A stretch of DNA of 64,000 bases from Siphonodentalium dalli (GCA_032622095.1 CP136061.1:51535762-51599761), one strand, 5' to 3'. Positions 36,101-48,110 are shown, counted from the first letter of the stretch. The notes: generated from the sequence alone by a model not told the origin. Numbers and translations are program-made.

Positions 36101-38028
36101 TTCAACTATTTAGATCAAACTTGGCATTTTTGCAGCCGCAAAACAAATCATTATTAACGCTGAGGCAATTTACTTGGTTATCGCAGTTAAAAAAATATAT
36201 TACCACAGTGAGATTAACGATGGATACCACATGTCAGCCGCTACATTCGCGGTGATACCACTCGACAGCAGTTGACTGGCGGTATGCGCGATCGCCCTCA
36301 TTAGCGACCTACAACCTCATTGAATGTCACTGTTTTATTTACAAAATTCACCTGTTCACAATCACAGTGTTTCTCTTTACTGTCTGACTGACTTCATTCA
36401 TCCATTCTTCTCTCAGTCACTAAATCAAGCCTAGGTTAGATCGGAACAAGAAAACTAAGATGCATGCATCAGGTCACCCATGAACTATTTAGCAATAGAA
36501 TAATTCAGTTCGGTTGCGGTTTCACAACGTTACAACTGACATACGATTACACAAGACACACCTTGGATGTGGAACTGTGTAAGAGTGAATATTAATGTTC
36601 TAAATCCCATGTTTCACCTTTAGTTGTGATGGGGGGATCGTACTTTATTAACACGCAAGTAGTGTAATTAAGTACGGGTAATTAGAAGTAACAAATCGTT
36701 TAGTTTCTATCGTATCGACTGAAAGGGGTGAGCAGATTGTTGGTGATGAATGTTCTCGTTAGCTGTCAATATAATATGCATATTTGCCCCGTTACGTTTA
36801 TACACTGTAGCATTGGCGGGCCAGAGTGTGTTGACATGTTAATTGTTTGGTTCATTAATAACAGATCAGCGGGGATTTGTCGTGAAAACATACACGTATA
36901 CTATATGCTACGGTTACGGTTAAATTAACGGTTGTTCTAGTACACCACCGTGTATACACGGTTTAAATAGGTATATTATATAGAGACGTGTGCTCAATTT
37001 TGGTGTGGACCGATGATCGAAAAAACTAAATCAGAGGTAAATGTCGGGGGCGGGAGGGCCATTTTTTCAATAATTTTTAAAGAAATTGAGCAGTTGCAGC
37101 AGAAGCAGCAAAATAGGGTGTACAATTGGCAAATGACGAGGGGCGGTGTGACGTGTAACTAGGATTGAAATTAGATATGCAATTTGGAGATTATTGGATG
37201 AGGGATGTTATATTAATTATATTAAAGGGACGAGAGGGTTTAGTTGTCGAAAAATATTTGTTCCAAACACCGTAAACAGATAAATATTAAAACGCATACA
37301 TTTTGGTTCAAATATACGATCACTATCCCTTAAACGTCATGCTTACATAAAGAGCTACTAAATTTTACCTAAACAAGAGTCTGATTGTGTTATAGAAGGC
37401 AGCATAATGCTACTGGCTAATCACACACAAATTGTATAAACGCTCCTTATTATTTCCAAATAAGGAATTGAGCAACAAAGAACGCTCTTTATGTTTACCA
37501 TCATACTATAAAGAAACACCAGGAAAGTAACTTTTTATGCTTTGTTTACATAACAGTCGGCAAATGTACGACTATAACATACTGTTTATGAGATATTTCT
37601 CATTTGTATATTAACAAAGTCTGTCTATATTTTAATATTATTTCGTTTGTAACGGTTTTTGACAGGTGGAAATATGTTCACAGGATACCCACCAAGGCCT
37701 TCATACCTTTAAGGTATACTACAACTGTTTTTCTTTTCAATAGCAGAATACAGAATGCTATTAAGAAGTGACACAAAACACAGAACATTTGTTTTAATTA
37801 TAAGTATTAAGCAGTGAGAGATATGTGAATCGAGGAAACCAGTAACGAAAGGCGATATTAACATGATTTCTGTCAGAGAATAATTGTTTACGTTCCAATG
37901 AATATGTACTGGAAACAAACTGCTCTGTGCCAGACTTTCATAAACACAAATTATGTATTAATGATCATTAATGGTGTAACGACATATTTCGTTCTTTAAT
38001 GTCTCAAATGAAAGGGTCAATTACACTG
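36101..38028. other. No recognisable feature
   Basis: AT-rich DNA without evident repeats; short open frames only. Confidence 0.5.
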
Positions 38029-40533
38029 TAGCTCAACTTTGAGAAGAAGTTAAATTTGTGTGATGAGCAATGAATGGAAAGATTTAGAATTGAATTTTGA
38101 AATCCAAGATGGCCGCTGGCAGCCATGTTTTTTGTCGGAATGTCCCCAAAATGACTCATTCTCATCTACATTCCAATTTCAACAGCCATGAAAAATTTCA
38201 TGATGATCAGACTAAAGGTTCGACCTGTAGCCCGTGCTAAATAATTTAGTCATACAAAGAGTAAAATCCAAGATGGCTGCTGGTGGCCATGTTTTTAGGT
38301 CGAATGACCCCAAAATTACTCGTTCCCATCTACACGTCATTGTTAATATCCATGACAAACTTTATGATGATCAGACTAAAAGTACGACATGTAGCCCGTG
38401 CTAAATAATTTAGTCATACAAAGAGTAAAATCAAAGATGGCTTCTGGTGGCCATGTTTTTGGGTCGAATGACCCCAAAATTACTCGTTCCCATCTACATG
38501 TCATTGTTAATATCCATGATAAATGTCATGATGGTCAGGCTAAAGGTACGACCTGCAGCCTGTGCTAAAGAATTTAGTCATACAAAGAGTAAAATCCAAG
38601 ATGGCTGCTGGCGGCCATGTTTTTTGGCCGAATAACCCCAAAATTACTCATTCCCATCTACATGTCAATATTATCATCCATAACAAATTTCATGATGATC
38701 AGACAAACAGTACGACCTGTGGCCCGTGCTAATGGATTAAATTTTTTAATCCAAGATGGCCACTGGCGGCCATGTTTTTTGTCCGAATGACCCCAAAATG
38801 ACTCGTTCCCATCTACATTCCAATTTCAACAGCCATGAAAAATTGTATGATGATCAGACTAAAGGTACGACCTGTAGCCCGTGCTAAAGGATTTAGTCAT
38901 ACAAAGAGTAAAATCCAAGATGGCCACTGGCGGCCATGTTTTTTGTCCGAATAACCCCAAAATGACTCGTTCCCATCTGCATTCCAATTTCAACAGCCAT
39001 GACAAATGTTATGATGATCAGACTGAAGGTACGTCCTGTAGCCTGTGCTAAAGGATTTAGTCATACAAAGAGTAAAATCCAAGATGGCTGCTGGCGGCCA
39101 TGTTTATTGACCGAATAACCCCAAAATGACTGGTTCCCATCTACATGTCATTATTAACATTCTTGACAAATTTTATGATGATCAGACTAAAAGTACGACC
39201 TGTAGCCTGTGCTAAAGTATTTAGTCATACAAAGAGTAAAATCCAAGATGGCTGCTGGCGGCCATGTTTTTGGGTCGAATGACCCCAAAATTACTCGTTC
39301 CCATCTACATCTCATTGTTAATATCCATGACAAATTTTATGATGATCAGGCTAAAGGTACAACCTGCAGCCCGTGCTAAAGAATTTAGTCATACAAAGAG
39401 TAAAATCCAAGATGGCTGCTGGCGGCCATGATTTTTGGCCGAATAACCCCAAGATTACTATTTCCCATCTACATGTCAATATTATCATCCATGACAAATT
39501 TCATGATGATCAGATAAATAGTACGACCTGTGGCCCGTGCTAATGGATTAAATTTTTTAATCCAAGATGGCCACTGGCGGCCATGTTTTTTGTCCGAATA
39601 ACCCCAAAATGACTCGTTCCCATCTACATTCCAATTTCAACAGCCATGACAAATATTATGATGATCAGACTAAAGGTACGACCTGTAGCCCGTGCTAAAG
39701 ATTTAGTCATACAAAGAGTAACATTCAAAATGGCTGCCGGTGGCCATGTTTTTTGTCCGAATGACCCCAAAATGACTCGTTCCCATCTACATGTCATTAT
39801 TAACATTCTTGACAAATTTTATGATGATCAGACTGAAAGTACGACCTGTAGCCCGTGCTAAAGAATATAGTCATACAAAGAGTAAAATCCAAGATGGCTG
39901 CTGGCGGCCATGTTTTTTGGCTGAATGACTCCAAAATTACTCGTTCCCATCTACATGTCAATTCTATCATCCATGACAAATTTCATGATGATCAGAAGAA
40001 CAGTACGACCTGTGGCCCGTGCTAATGGATTGAATTTTGAAATCCAAGATGGCCACAGGCGGCCATGTTTTTTGTCTGAATGACCCCAAAATGACTCGTT
40101 CCCATCTACATTCCAATTTCAACAGCCATGAAAAATTGTATGATAATCAGACTAAAGGTACGACCTGTAGCCCGTGCTAAAGGATTTAGTCATACAAAGA
40201 GTAAAATCCAAGATGGCTGCTGGCGGCCATGTTTTTTGGCCGAATGACCCCAAAATGACTCAGACAAACAGTACGGCCTGTAGCCCGTGCTAATGGATTG
40301 AATTTTGAAATCCAAGATGGCCACTGCAGCCATGTTTTTTTTCCGAATGATCCCAAAATTAATTATTCTGGTCTAAATGTTGATGTCAACAGCTATGACA
40401 AATTTCATAATGATCCTACCAAAGGTACGACCTGTAGCCTGCATTGTTGACGACTTACGTACACACGTAGACACGGACGACGGATGACAAAGCCATGGCA
40501 ATAGCTCAAACTTTACAAAGTAAAGTTGAGCTA
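38029..40533 (+). mobile_element. TIR element with a 164-bp tandem-repeat core (~2.5 kb)
   Basis: TAGCTCAACTTT (38029-38040) and its inverse AAAGTTGAGCTA (40522-40533) bound the segment. The right subterminal part (GACACGGACGACGGATGAC, GCAATAGCTCAAACTTTAC) resembles ends of nonautonomous elements with tandem cores that are common in bivalve genomes (from general knowledge, not checked). No coding capacity. The target duplication is unclear. Confidence 0.6.
38094..40480 (+). repeat. 164-bp tandem repeat, about 14 copies
   Basis: AATCCAAGATGG marks occur at 38101, 38265, 38429, 38593 and about 38748. Each unit contains TTTAGTCATACAAAGAGTAA, AAGATGGCTGCTGGCGGCC, CCCCAAAATTACTCGTTCCC, ATGATGATCAGACTAAAG and ACGACCTGTAGCCCGTGC. 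Two unit types alternate irregularly: one with TCATACAAAGAG upstream of the AAGATGG core and one with ATGGATTRAATTTT instead. The last copies are truncated. Confidence 0.95.
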
Positions 40534-40544
40534 AAAATAGGGGT

Positions 40545-41108
40545 GGGGATGTTTGGATCTCTAGTTTAACGACATTTTTCGGTCTTTGCAATTTAACGAC
40601 ATTTTCGGTCTTTAACAGTTTAATGGGGGCCCCGGTGGACCAGTCGGTAGAGTGCCAGGTGTTTACGTCGTCCCAGGCCGTCCAGCCCTGACGAAGCTGG
40701 TTCGACCCCCACCATAGGGAGGGTGACCGGAATCATGTATCTGGGCAAGTTTGTCAATTTCTTTCCGGGGGTCGGTGGTTTCTACATGCAGTGGAACAAC
40801 TTCCCGGTGAAATTGAGCCTCTGGGTGGTCTTTCCTCCACCCGTAAAATTGACAACGTCGTGTGTGGCCTAGCGGCTAGAATGACGATAACCCCTAATAA
40901 ACAACAGCAACAACAATTAATAGTTTAATGACATTTTTCGGTCTTTATAATATCTCAAGATATAGGGGGTATTTGGATCTCTAGTTTAACGACATTTTTC
41001 GGTCTTTATAGTTTAACGACATTTTTCGGTCTTTAATATCTCAAGATAGAGGGGCCCTTAGGGGGTATTTGGATCTCTAGTTTAACGACATTTTTCGGTC
41101 TTTGATAG
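40545..41108 (+). repeat. TTTAACGACATTTTTCGGTC short tandem repeat
   Basis: Units of AGTTTAACGACATTTTTCGG plus TCTTTA, with longer spacers GGGGGTATTTGGATCTCT and ATATCTCAAGATA. Interrupted at 40626-40921 by the SINE. Confidence 0.88.
40626..40921 (+). mobile_element. tRNA-derived SINE (~296 bp) with 9-bp TSD
   Basis: The 5' part has an A-box-like TGGACCAGTCGGTAGAGTG (from 40635) and a perfect B box GGTTCGACCCC (from 40699), spaced as in a tRNA. The body follows (GGGAGGGTGACCGGAATC, CTTTCCTCCACCCG), then a CAACAGCAACAACAATT tail. AGTTTAATG occurs at both edges (40617-40625 and 40922-40930). It differs from the surrounding AGTTTAACG repeat words, so it marks a true duplication. Transcription would be by RNA polymerase III; mobilisation would depend on a partner LINE. 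Confidence 0.88.
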
Positions 41109-41830
41109 CAAAATGGAAGAAGTACATCTTTGGAAGATGTGGTGGCCCTAAAAAGGAAAGTTGTTTGGTGGTCTTGAAATGCAGTTTTTCTTAACAGTCT
41201 TCCTTGATTAAAGTGATGTGAAACACTCGGGCAGACACCGGGCAGAGTGATCAAATAAATAGGAATTAAGAATAATCTTTCTCAAAGTAGTTATTTGTTA
41301 CGAATATTAATTCAAATGGATGTTACACAATGTCATTCTTATATATTAGTTAAATTCAATAACTCTCGATGGCGAAATGATTTTTGTTTAATTACAGCCG
41401 ATAGTTGCGCCCCGAATCGAGATGTAAATATTTACAATTTGGAGTAGTTCAGACGATGTTCTATATGAAGTGGTGTGGTAGATCTTTTTGGAAATTTTCA
41501 GTTATGTTAGTAGAATGATAACATTCCCCACATTGGAAAAGTGCCTGAGCACTAACTTATCAATTTCTCGCTCCCGAAAAAGTCCATAATATGTCTTTAA
41601 ACATATATATAAATCTCCGAAAACAAAAATTCTAAAGCATTAAACGATTTGCTATATTTCCAGGGCATATATTTCATCTGATTTTGCGAGAATCCATACA
41701 TACTTTTTCACGAGAATCCAGGGTAATTTGCGAGAATCTAGATTTGGATTCTCGCCGAAATATAAGCCCAGATTTCACTCTGAAGTGTGCCTAAATGGCA
41801 TAAATTGTACCGTGTTTCCCTATTCGCTAT
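41109..41830. other. No recognisable feature
   Basis: AT-rich DNA. Short repeated words TTTGCGAGAATC at 41680-41755 occur two or three times. Confidence 0.45.
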
Positions 41831-41991
41831 AAACTAGCTTGAAATTGGCAAAACAATGAAATTTTTTTCTTCAGAAAATTAACATTTTTATGACTCGTGA
41901 CATAATTGTCACCAATAAAAACAAATTTGATTTATTGTGGAAGTTAGTCGGTGACTATAAATAATGTCACCATTCAACTGAATGTTGTTGA

Positions 41992-42175
41992 ATTCTATTG
42001 AGATGTGGAGCACACAATATATTGGGAGGCTCCATAGAAGTTTCCCATTTCATTATTCCAGTTCTTTAGCAGTGTATATAGAGAATACGAATCAATGAAA
42101 TTAAAATTACTCTGACTCAACCAAATCAGAGGTGCTGCGACAAATAAACGCAGGGATTTACGAAGACAAGACAAG
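41992..42175. other. 184-bp insertion in tandem unit 1, flanked by TTGA
   Basis: Unit 2 reads GTTGTTGAGCATATTTC continuously. In unit 1, extra DNA sits between GTTGTTGA (ending 41991) and TTGAGCATATTTC (from 42176), with TTGA on both sides. No TIRs are seen. Confidence 0.65.
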
Positions 42176-42591
42176 TTGAGCATATTTCAACCAACTTTGG
42201 AAGTTTAAATGACTATTTTCTTCACACGCAAAGTAAAATTGACAAATTTCAGGATTTTTAGCCTGCTTCGTTGGGAACAAAATTTGTTATGCACACTCAA
42301 GGAACGTCTACCATCACTCGATAGGAGTAATTATGCCCTGACCATGCTTAATACTAGCTTGAAATTGGCGAAACAATATATTTTTTTTCTTCAGAAAATT
42401 TACATTTTTATGAGTCGCGACATAATTGTCACCAATAAAAACAAATTTGATTCATCGTGGAAGTTAGTCGGTGACTATAAATAATGTCACCATTCAACTG
42501 AATGTTGTTGAGCATATTTCAACCAATTTTGGAAGTTTAAATGAATATTTTCTTCACACTCAAAGTAAAATTGACAAATTTCAGTATTTTA

Positions 42592-43298
42592 GTGTCGGCG
42601 CACACGATCACGGTTGTCCCCGGTTTACCCGGCTGCGGTGTAAATCGGGCCCGATAAAATCGGGGGGTTCAGCTCACACGAGTCCGATTTTCACTCCGGT
42701 CATATGCATGCTATGCCTACGCTCACTGTAGTAAATAGCCAACTGGTGTGGTCAGCCGATCTAGACATTTACTATAGCTAGTCATGGTGATTTATATTAA
42801 TATGTATTTCTAAAGACTAATATTTATTAATAATAAACTGAATGAATATATAATATTAATAATAATATATTGAATTTGAGGTCACGGGCAATACTGTGAA
42901 TACTGCCAATAGCCGTACATTGGCGTAAACTACCTTTCCACAGCTACCGCCTTCTTGTTGCGATTACTATATACGGGCACCTATTTTCTGCCCATAGGTC
43001 TACCAGCAGTTGTTACTTGTCGATGGATCAGAATTCTTGACATAATTTTCGAATAGCGGTTGCTGCTAACTATTCCGACATTTTGAATGATGTTTTGGTC
43101 ATGTGACAAGCAAAACACGCGCGTTGCCATCGTCACGAGCCGGTTTTTCCGGATGAAATCAAACTCAGTTTGATCGGTCCGGTTAAATCGGATCCGACAA
43201 AAACCGGCCCAAAGTGTCGGCGCACACGATCCCGGTTGTCCCTGATTTACACCGCAGCCGGGTAAACCGGGGACAACCGTGATCGTGTGCGCCGACAC
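42592..43298. mobile_element. 707-bp MITE with long GC-rich TIRs and TTA target duplication
   Basis: Left end GTGTCGGCGCACACGATCAC; right end GTGATCGTGTGCGCCGACAC. Inverted similarity extends about 57 bp through ACCCGGCTGCGGTGTAAAT. The right end is preceded by a second copy of the terminus (43214 onward), making an 85-bp palindrome. TTA flanks both ends (42589-42591 and 43299-43301) and the tandem unit continues beyond. A 3-bp TTA duplication fits PIF/Harbinger-type elements. No transposase is encoded. Confidence 0.88.
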
Positions 43299-43453
43299 TT
43301 AGCCTGCTTCGTTGGGACCAAATATTTGTTGTGCACACTGAAGGAACGTTTACCATCACTCGATAGGCCAGATTATGACCTGACCATGCTATAAAGTATT
43401 AAACTAGCTTGAAATTGGCAAAACTATGAATTTTTTTGGTTGAAAAAATTTAC

Positions 43454-44150
43454 ACGGGAATCTCCATAGAAAACGGTTATATTTCGATAAAAACGAAAGT
43501 AATGCGAAATGAAAGTCGGCACTCGCCAGAATTGTGCAGAATAACATATGAGTCATGTTATATGCGAATATTTGACCTCATTCGATTAAATAGTCTCGTA
43601 TTTAAGGAATCAATGGTGCTCGGACATGTGGAATTCCGTCGAATTCCTGTACTCAGGTACTGTACACCAGACGGAATTGTGAAATGTAAACACACATTAC
43701 CTTTTGTGAGAATAACACAAGCGCAGACTTGATCAAAGTAATGCAGTACACAACAACAAATAGGATAAAACTGATATAAACACGGTATAAGTGAGAATAA
43801 ACGTAGAACCAGTTGACAATATTTCTTTGGTTCGTGGGAAAAACGGAAGCTATAGATTGATGGTCACTAAAAAGTGTACTCCGGCCCCGGCTCGACTCGG
43901 AGAAAATGTGTGAAATACCAAGCAATAATCTTAACATAAAAGTCATAAATATTTTCATGATCGAACTGCGGACCTGATAATTATCGAAATATGTAGTCGA
44001 AATAATTTTTAAGTAGTTAATCACATGATTTAGACATCAACACACTCTTAAAGACGAAATACACGGCCATGTAATGTCGTTATTTAACTGCGTCGGTGTT
44101 TGTTGTTATCAATCGTTTATTGCTTCGTTTTTAGTAACACCATTGTATCT
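43454..44150. other. No recognisable feature
   Basis: AT-rich DNA. Open frames at 43436-43732 and 43653-44024 (minus) show no motif. Confidence 0.45.
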
Positions 44151-44153
44151 GTT

Positions 44154-44200
44154 TTGCGCATGCGCAAGGCACTTTCCATATTTGGAATTTCCATATATGG
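44154..44200 (+). promoter_or_regulatory. NRF1-like palindrome plus doublet of CArG boxes
   Basis: TTGCGCATGCGCAA at 44154-44167 is a perfect palindrome containing the NRF1 core. It is followed by CCATATTTGG (44176-44185) and CCATATATGG (44191-44200), both perfect CC(A/T)6GG serum-response-factor sites with 15-bp centre spacing. The surroundings look non-repetitive. No gene is recognised next to it, so it is a candidate only. Confidence 0.4.
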
Positions 44201-46814
44201 GATTTGTGTTAACCTCAATACCGATCGATACCGATCAAGCTACAACAGATAACCACGCAATTATCTTTATAGCATAAAAATAAGATATATTGTAATTTAT
44301 GCAACTACGACCCTGGTAACCCTGATAACTAATAAAATATACCGGCCAATTCATTTTAAGATCGTTATTTCACTTTGCTTTAGGCATAAATACACTCTTA
44401 AACGCACATAAACGACCCATTGGCGTTAAATTAAATATACTCGGTATTTATTATATTAGTTTTTTATTGCTCAGTATAGAGTTAGACCCTTGACACCTGT
44501 CAATATATTTGGGCTGAATTCATATGATGCGGTATTATTCCTCGAAATAAACAACAAAGCCGTCGTTACTTCGAAATGTCGTTTGGGCTAACATTTACAC
44601 AAATCCTCCGTATGTTCTCCTCAATTGACACACAGGTTCTCAGTCGACACACAGGTTATCCCAGAAATAGGTGTGAAATAAACACCCAAGGTTTGGGTGA
44701 AATAATCAGCAAGAATAATCATTATTCGATGCGATTTCCGAATCAATTATCAAGCAAATAATTCTGTTTTTTTTGTTTCTCAAAAATGTTCCGAATTCAC
44801 AGAAAGTCATAAACGACCTTCACATTTATTTAAGCTGCGAACGTTAAATGTCACACATCAGAAGGGGCACACTAAACGTTGTAGTTGAGTCCGATGACGA
44901 ACGAGTCCGACAAATAAAAGAAATTAAAAAAGATGATTTGTGACTCACAAATGAACGAGTTGATTAAGTTATCATCCGCCATTTTTACAAGCATGGTTAA
45001 ACTCCGTGTTCGTTGACTGGTTCACACGCACTTGTGGTTAGGCATGTTTGATCATTCGTAGATTACCAGTCATATATTTAGCACTATTCTCATGTAGCAC
45101 CTCATTTATTATAAATAAAATCGGCATCTGTTTATTTAAAACCATTTGTGTGTTATGCATGTCATATTTTAGGCAAAAAACGTGGGTTTTTGTCAATTGA
45201 TAACGCCATTAACGGCAGATTCCGACGTAAAAGTAACACCAAAAAATGTATCGCACTTTATGGTTGTTAATTGACCAAACATCTCGTGTATATATAATAT
45301 AGACTTACTGAGTAGAAAATTGGTTAAAACTTCTCATCAAAAACATGTTCCCGCGTATAAACGTTAAGGATCATCAAACAATATTACGATATAATTCAGA
45401 AATGAAAATGGTGATGATACTGTTATCATGTGGTTCAAATCATGATACTGCGCGGTGTGATACGTGTACTATTAAGCGCGCCCGTTTCACAGTTAAATAA
45501 AAACTCCTGTGTGCCAATTTTTCATAATCACATACCGATTTTGAATATATATATGTATTTCTATAATCAGAACACCTATGTATTAATATTCGATTATTTA
45601 CAGTGTACCTGAAGACTCGATCACACATGCGCAACTTTGTAGGTCGACAACGCTTACTGCACACCAACTTATCTTGGTTCAGTGTATGTTATGTGTTATT
45701 ATTTTTAAAATTCTTAAACCGTCATGGTTAACTGTTACAATTGTGGGTTGGCAATTCAAAAAACTTCGCATTGAGTATAAGGAGGCAACAAAGGCGATAT
45801 AATAATTATACGATAGCACGTGAAGCGTTCCCAGTAGGAGTCACGAGCATATAGTACGATATTTTCTTTTCTAAAAGCATTAGCCATTATTGCGGGTATT
45901 GGTTGCATGTCGATGCGATAATTGCACACGATATAAAGCTGACATACCCGACTGGATATACACAACATTATTTACAACCCATCTATTATTGTGATATCAT
46001 CGTGCTGTCTTTTGTGCAAACAGTGACTAAACAGAGTGGAAACAGACACATTTGGTTACGTAATGGCGAACGTCATTAGAAAAACGTCATGAATACGGAT
46101 ATAGTAACTTGTATAACCTTTTTCCGGTGTATATTCACGAACCTTTGGAAAAAATCATAGTTCTTCGAACTAGAAAACATGTATGTATATTGACATTTGT
46201 GGTCATTAAAACTGACAATTACTTTGTGCGTAATTCGTAGGATTAGTATAGCTTCCTTGTTAATTGGGGTAAGTTGAGTATTCACTTCTTGAACATTTCC
46301 AACTTGAGCTGATCTCGGTTCAGTAATTTCACTCATTTTGAGAACAAATTCTTATTGTTTAGTCAAGTTATTGCAATATTATTATCGGTATATGGTACAA
46401 ACAACATCAATAACATATACAATATGTTATTGCAATAACTCCTCAATGGGCAGTTGCAAACATATATTTACATACTATGTGTAATTATCACTAAATCTAG
46501 CATTCCTATTGGTCCGCGACCACGTGACTAGTTGCAATTATTTCTCGGGGAACGCGCAACAGGTCATAACTGCAGCCCCATGATTACATCGACGCGTCAT
46601 CGGTTTCGGAAAGAAGAACGCGTAATGTTTTGGGCGCATTTGGACTCGCGCAGGATTGACTTAATAAATCATCATGTTTCAATATAAAGAGCCTCGTTGT
46701 TCCTGTTAACTTTGCCATGGTCGCTATGTGTGATTTTGGGGCGGGTTTTGTCACGATACACTTTTCGACTTAAAAACATTTACAAAAGTGGCTTTTTCGC
46801 TAAATGTATATAAA
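44201..46814. other. No recognised gene
   Basis: Unique-looking AT-rich DNA with short open frames. Near 46508-46530 an ATTGG (inverted CCAAT) and CACGTGAC lie together in a more GC-rich patch that continues to 46640. This might be a promoter, but no transcript can be assigned. Confidence 0.35.
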
Positions 46815-46957
46815 TATAAGGATTAACTGTCGTGTGGAGTGTTTTTATGGAGATGTAACCGCGAGGTGAGTGGTCATAACTTGTATGACAAGTCATGACC
46901 ACTCACCTCGCGGTTACATCTCCATAAAAACAGTCCACATGACAGTTAATCCTTATA
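46815..46957. repeat. Near-perfect 143-bp foldback (70-bp arms, 3-base loop)
   Basis: TATAAGGATTAACTG ... GATGTAACCGCGAGGTGAG ... CATAACTTGT pairs with ACAAGTCATG ... CTCACCTCGCGGTTACATC ... CAGTTAATCCTTATA. Only a few mismatches (for example GTCGTGTGGAG versus the partner of GTCCACATGAC). The loop is about ATG at 46885. Confidence 0.95.
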
Positions 46958-47814
46958 TAACATACACACTAGCAGGTTAGCCCGCCAGTGGCGTGGTTCG
47001 TCTCATGGCTATGTTCGAAAAAGCAATTACAACAGCTTCCGAGACACGTGTGCTGAACCTAGGTGTAACATTTCGTCGAAATCCGCCAGTTTTATACGAT
47101 TTGACCTTGAATTGATCATTTTCAAGGTCAAGGTCAGGTCGGGGTCGCACTTTGACCCGCCCATGACACTTCCCGCTCAAAATTACCTATTGTAGCAAGT
47201 TTGAGCTCAATTGGTTCGAGTCTACAAAGGACACGCACATATATATCATTTGTGGGTACCCGTTTCAAGGTGAATGTGACCTCGGGCGGAAAAACTGACC
47301 AGATGAAAATGTCCCCCGTTCCTAGGAAGCCCTAAGTACGAAATTACGTATTACGTACGAAATTTCGCATCGAGACGGTCAATGGAGCCGTATTTATACT
47401 CGTCGTATATATAGACGCTCTTTATCAACGACACTGCGGATACGAACGCTCTTTAACTATCAACGCGATTAACCCCGCAGTGCCGTTTTTTGTGACTGAG
47501 AGTGGAGAACGGGTGATCTGATCTTCTCCAAAACGCCGCGACGACCATTCCCGTGAGTGTTACCCTCATATGGGAAGTTTGAGCCCGATCAGTGCATCCG
47601 TTTTCGATTATATAAAGTACAAATATAGCCATATATAGGGAAGTCTCAAAATATATAGTAGACTAGCAGATTAGCCCGCCACTGGCGGCATTGGTCCCAT
47701 GGCTTTGGTCGATCCATTAATTTTAGTTTTTCAAGGTAACCCCGTACAGGCTTAAGGTACATCGGGCGGAAAGAACTGACCCGATGAAAAATTGTTGAGC
47801 CCGACGTTGTCCGG

Positions 47815-48110
47815 GCTACTCAAAAACCAAATTTCAAGTAGATAGCTCCACCCGTTTCCGCGATCTGGTCTGCGCATGCGCGAAGCTGGAGTCGCACGGG
47901 CTCGGCGACCCGATAACATTCGTATCCGGGGCAAGATACATTCACATACCAAATTTCAAGTCGATAGCTCCACCCGTTTCCGATATCTCGTCTGCGCATT
48001 CGCTGCACGGGCGTCGCACGGGCTCGCCAATACGACAGCGACGACCACCTGGTCAAACTACACTCACGTACCAAGTTTCGTCCCGATCGGTCGAGGTGTT
48101 GGTATCTGAT
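47815..48110 (+). repeat. ~120-bp direct repeats with AAATTTCAAGTMGATAGCTC
   Basis: CCAAATTTCAAGTMGATAGC, TCCACCCGTTTCCG and GTCGCACGGGCTCG occur at about 47826 and 47949. A third partial copy (CACGTACCAAGTTTCGTCCC) lies at about 48065. The first contains TGCGCATGCGCG at 47871. Confidence 0.75.

Larger units (their letters stand above)
41831..43453 (+). repeat. Three tandem copies of a ~335-bp unit, two with extra inserted DNA
   Basis: ACTAGCTTGAAATTGGC occurs at about 41833, 42353 and 43403. Once the extra 188 bp of copy 1 and the 710 bp of copy 2 are subtracted, the periods are 332 and 340 bp. Units contain GACATAATTGTCACCAATAA, GTCACCATTCAACTGAATG, GAGCATATTTCAACC, AGCCTGCTTCGTTGGGA and TACCATCACTCGATAGG. 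The third copy breaks off near 43453. Confidence 0.9.

Noticed and set aside
38094-40480. Regularly spaced repeats resembling a CRISPR array
   Set aside because: Both repeat and spacer parts are conserved between units and the context is eukaryotic, so it is an ordinary tandem repeat. The same applies to the other arrays.
46500-46640. CCAAT-like and CACGTG words suggesting a promoter
   Set aside because: No downstream coding exon or transcript evidence; kept only as a remark in the intergenic entry.
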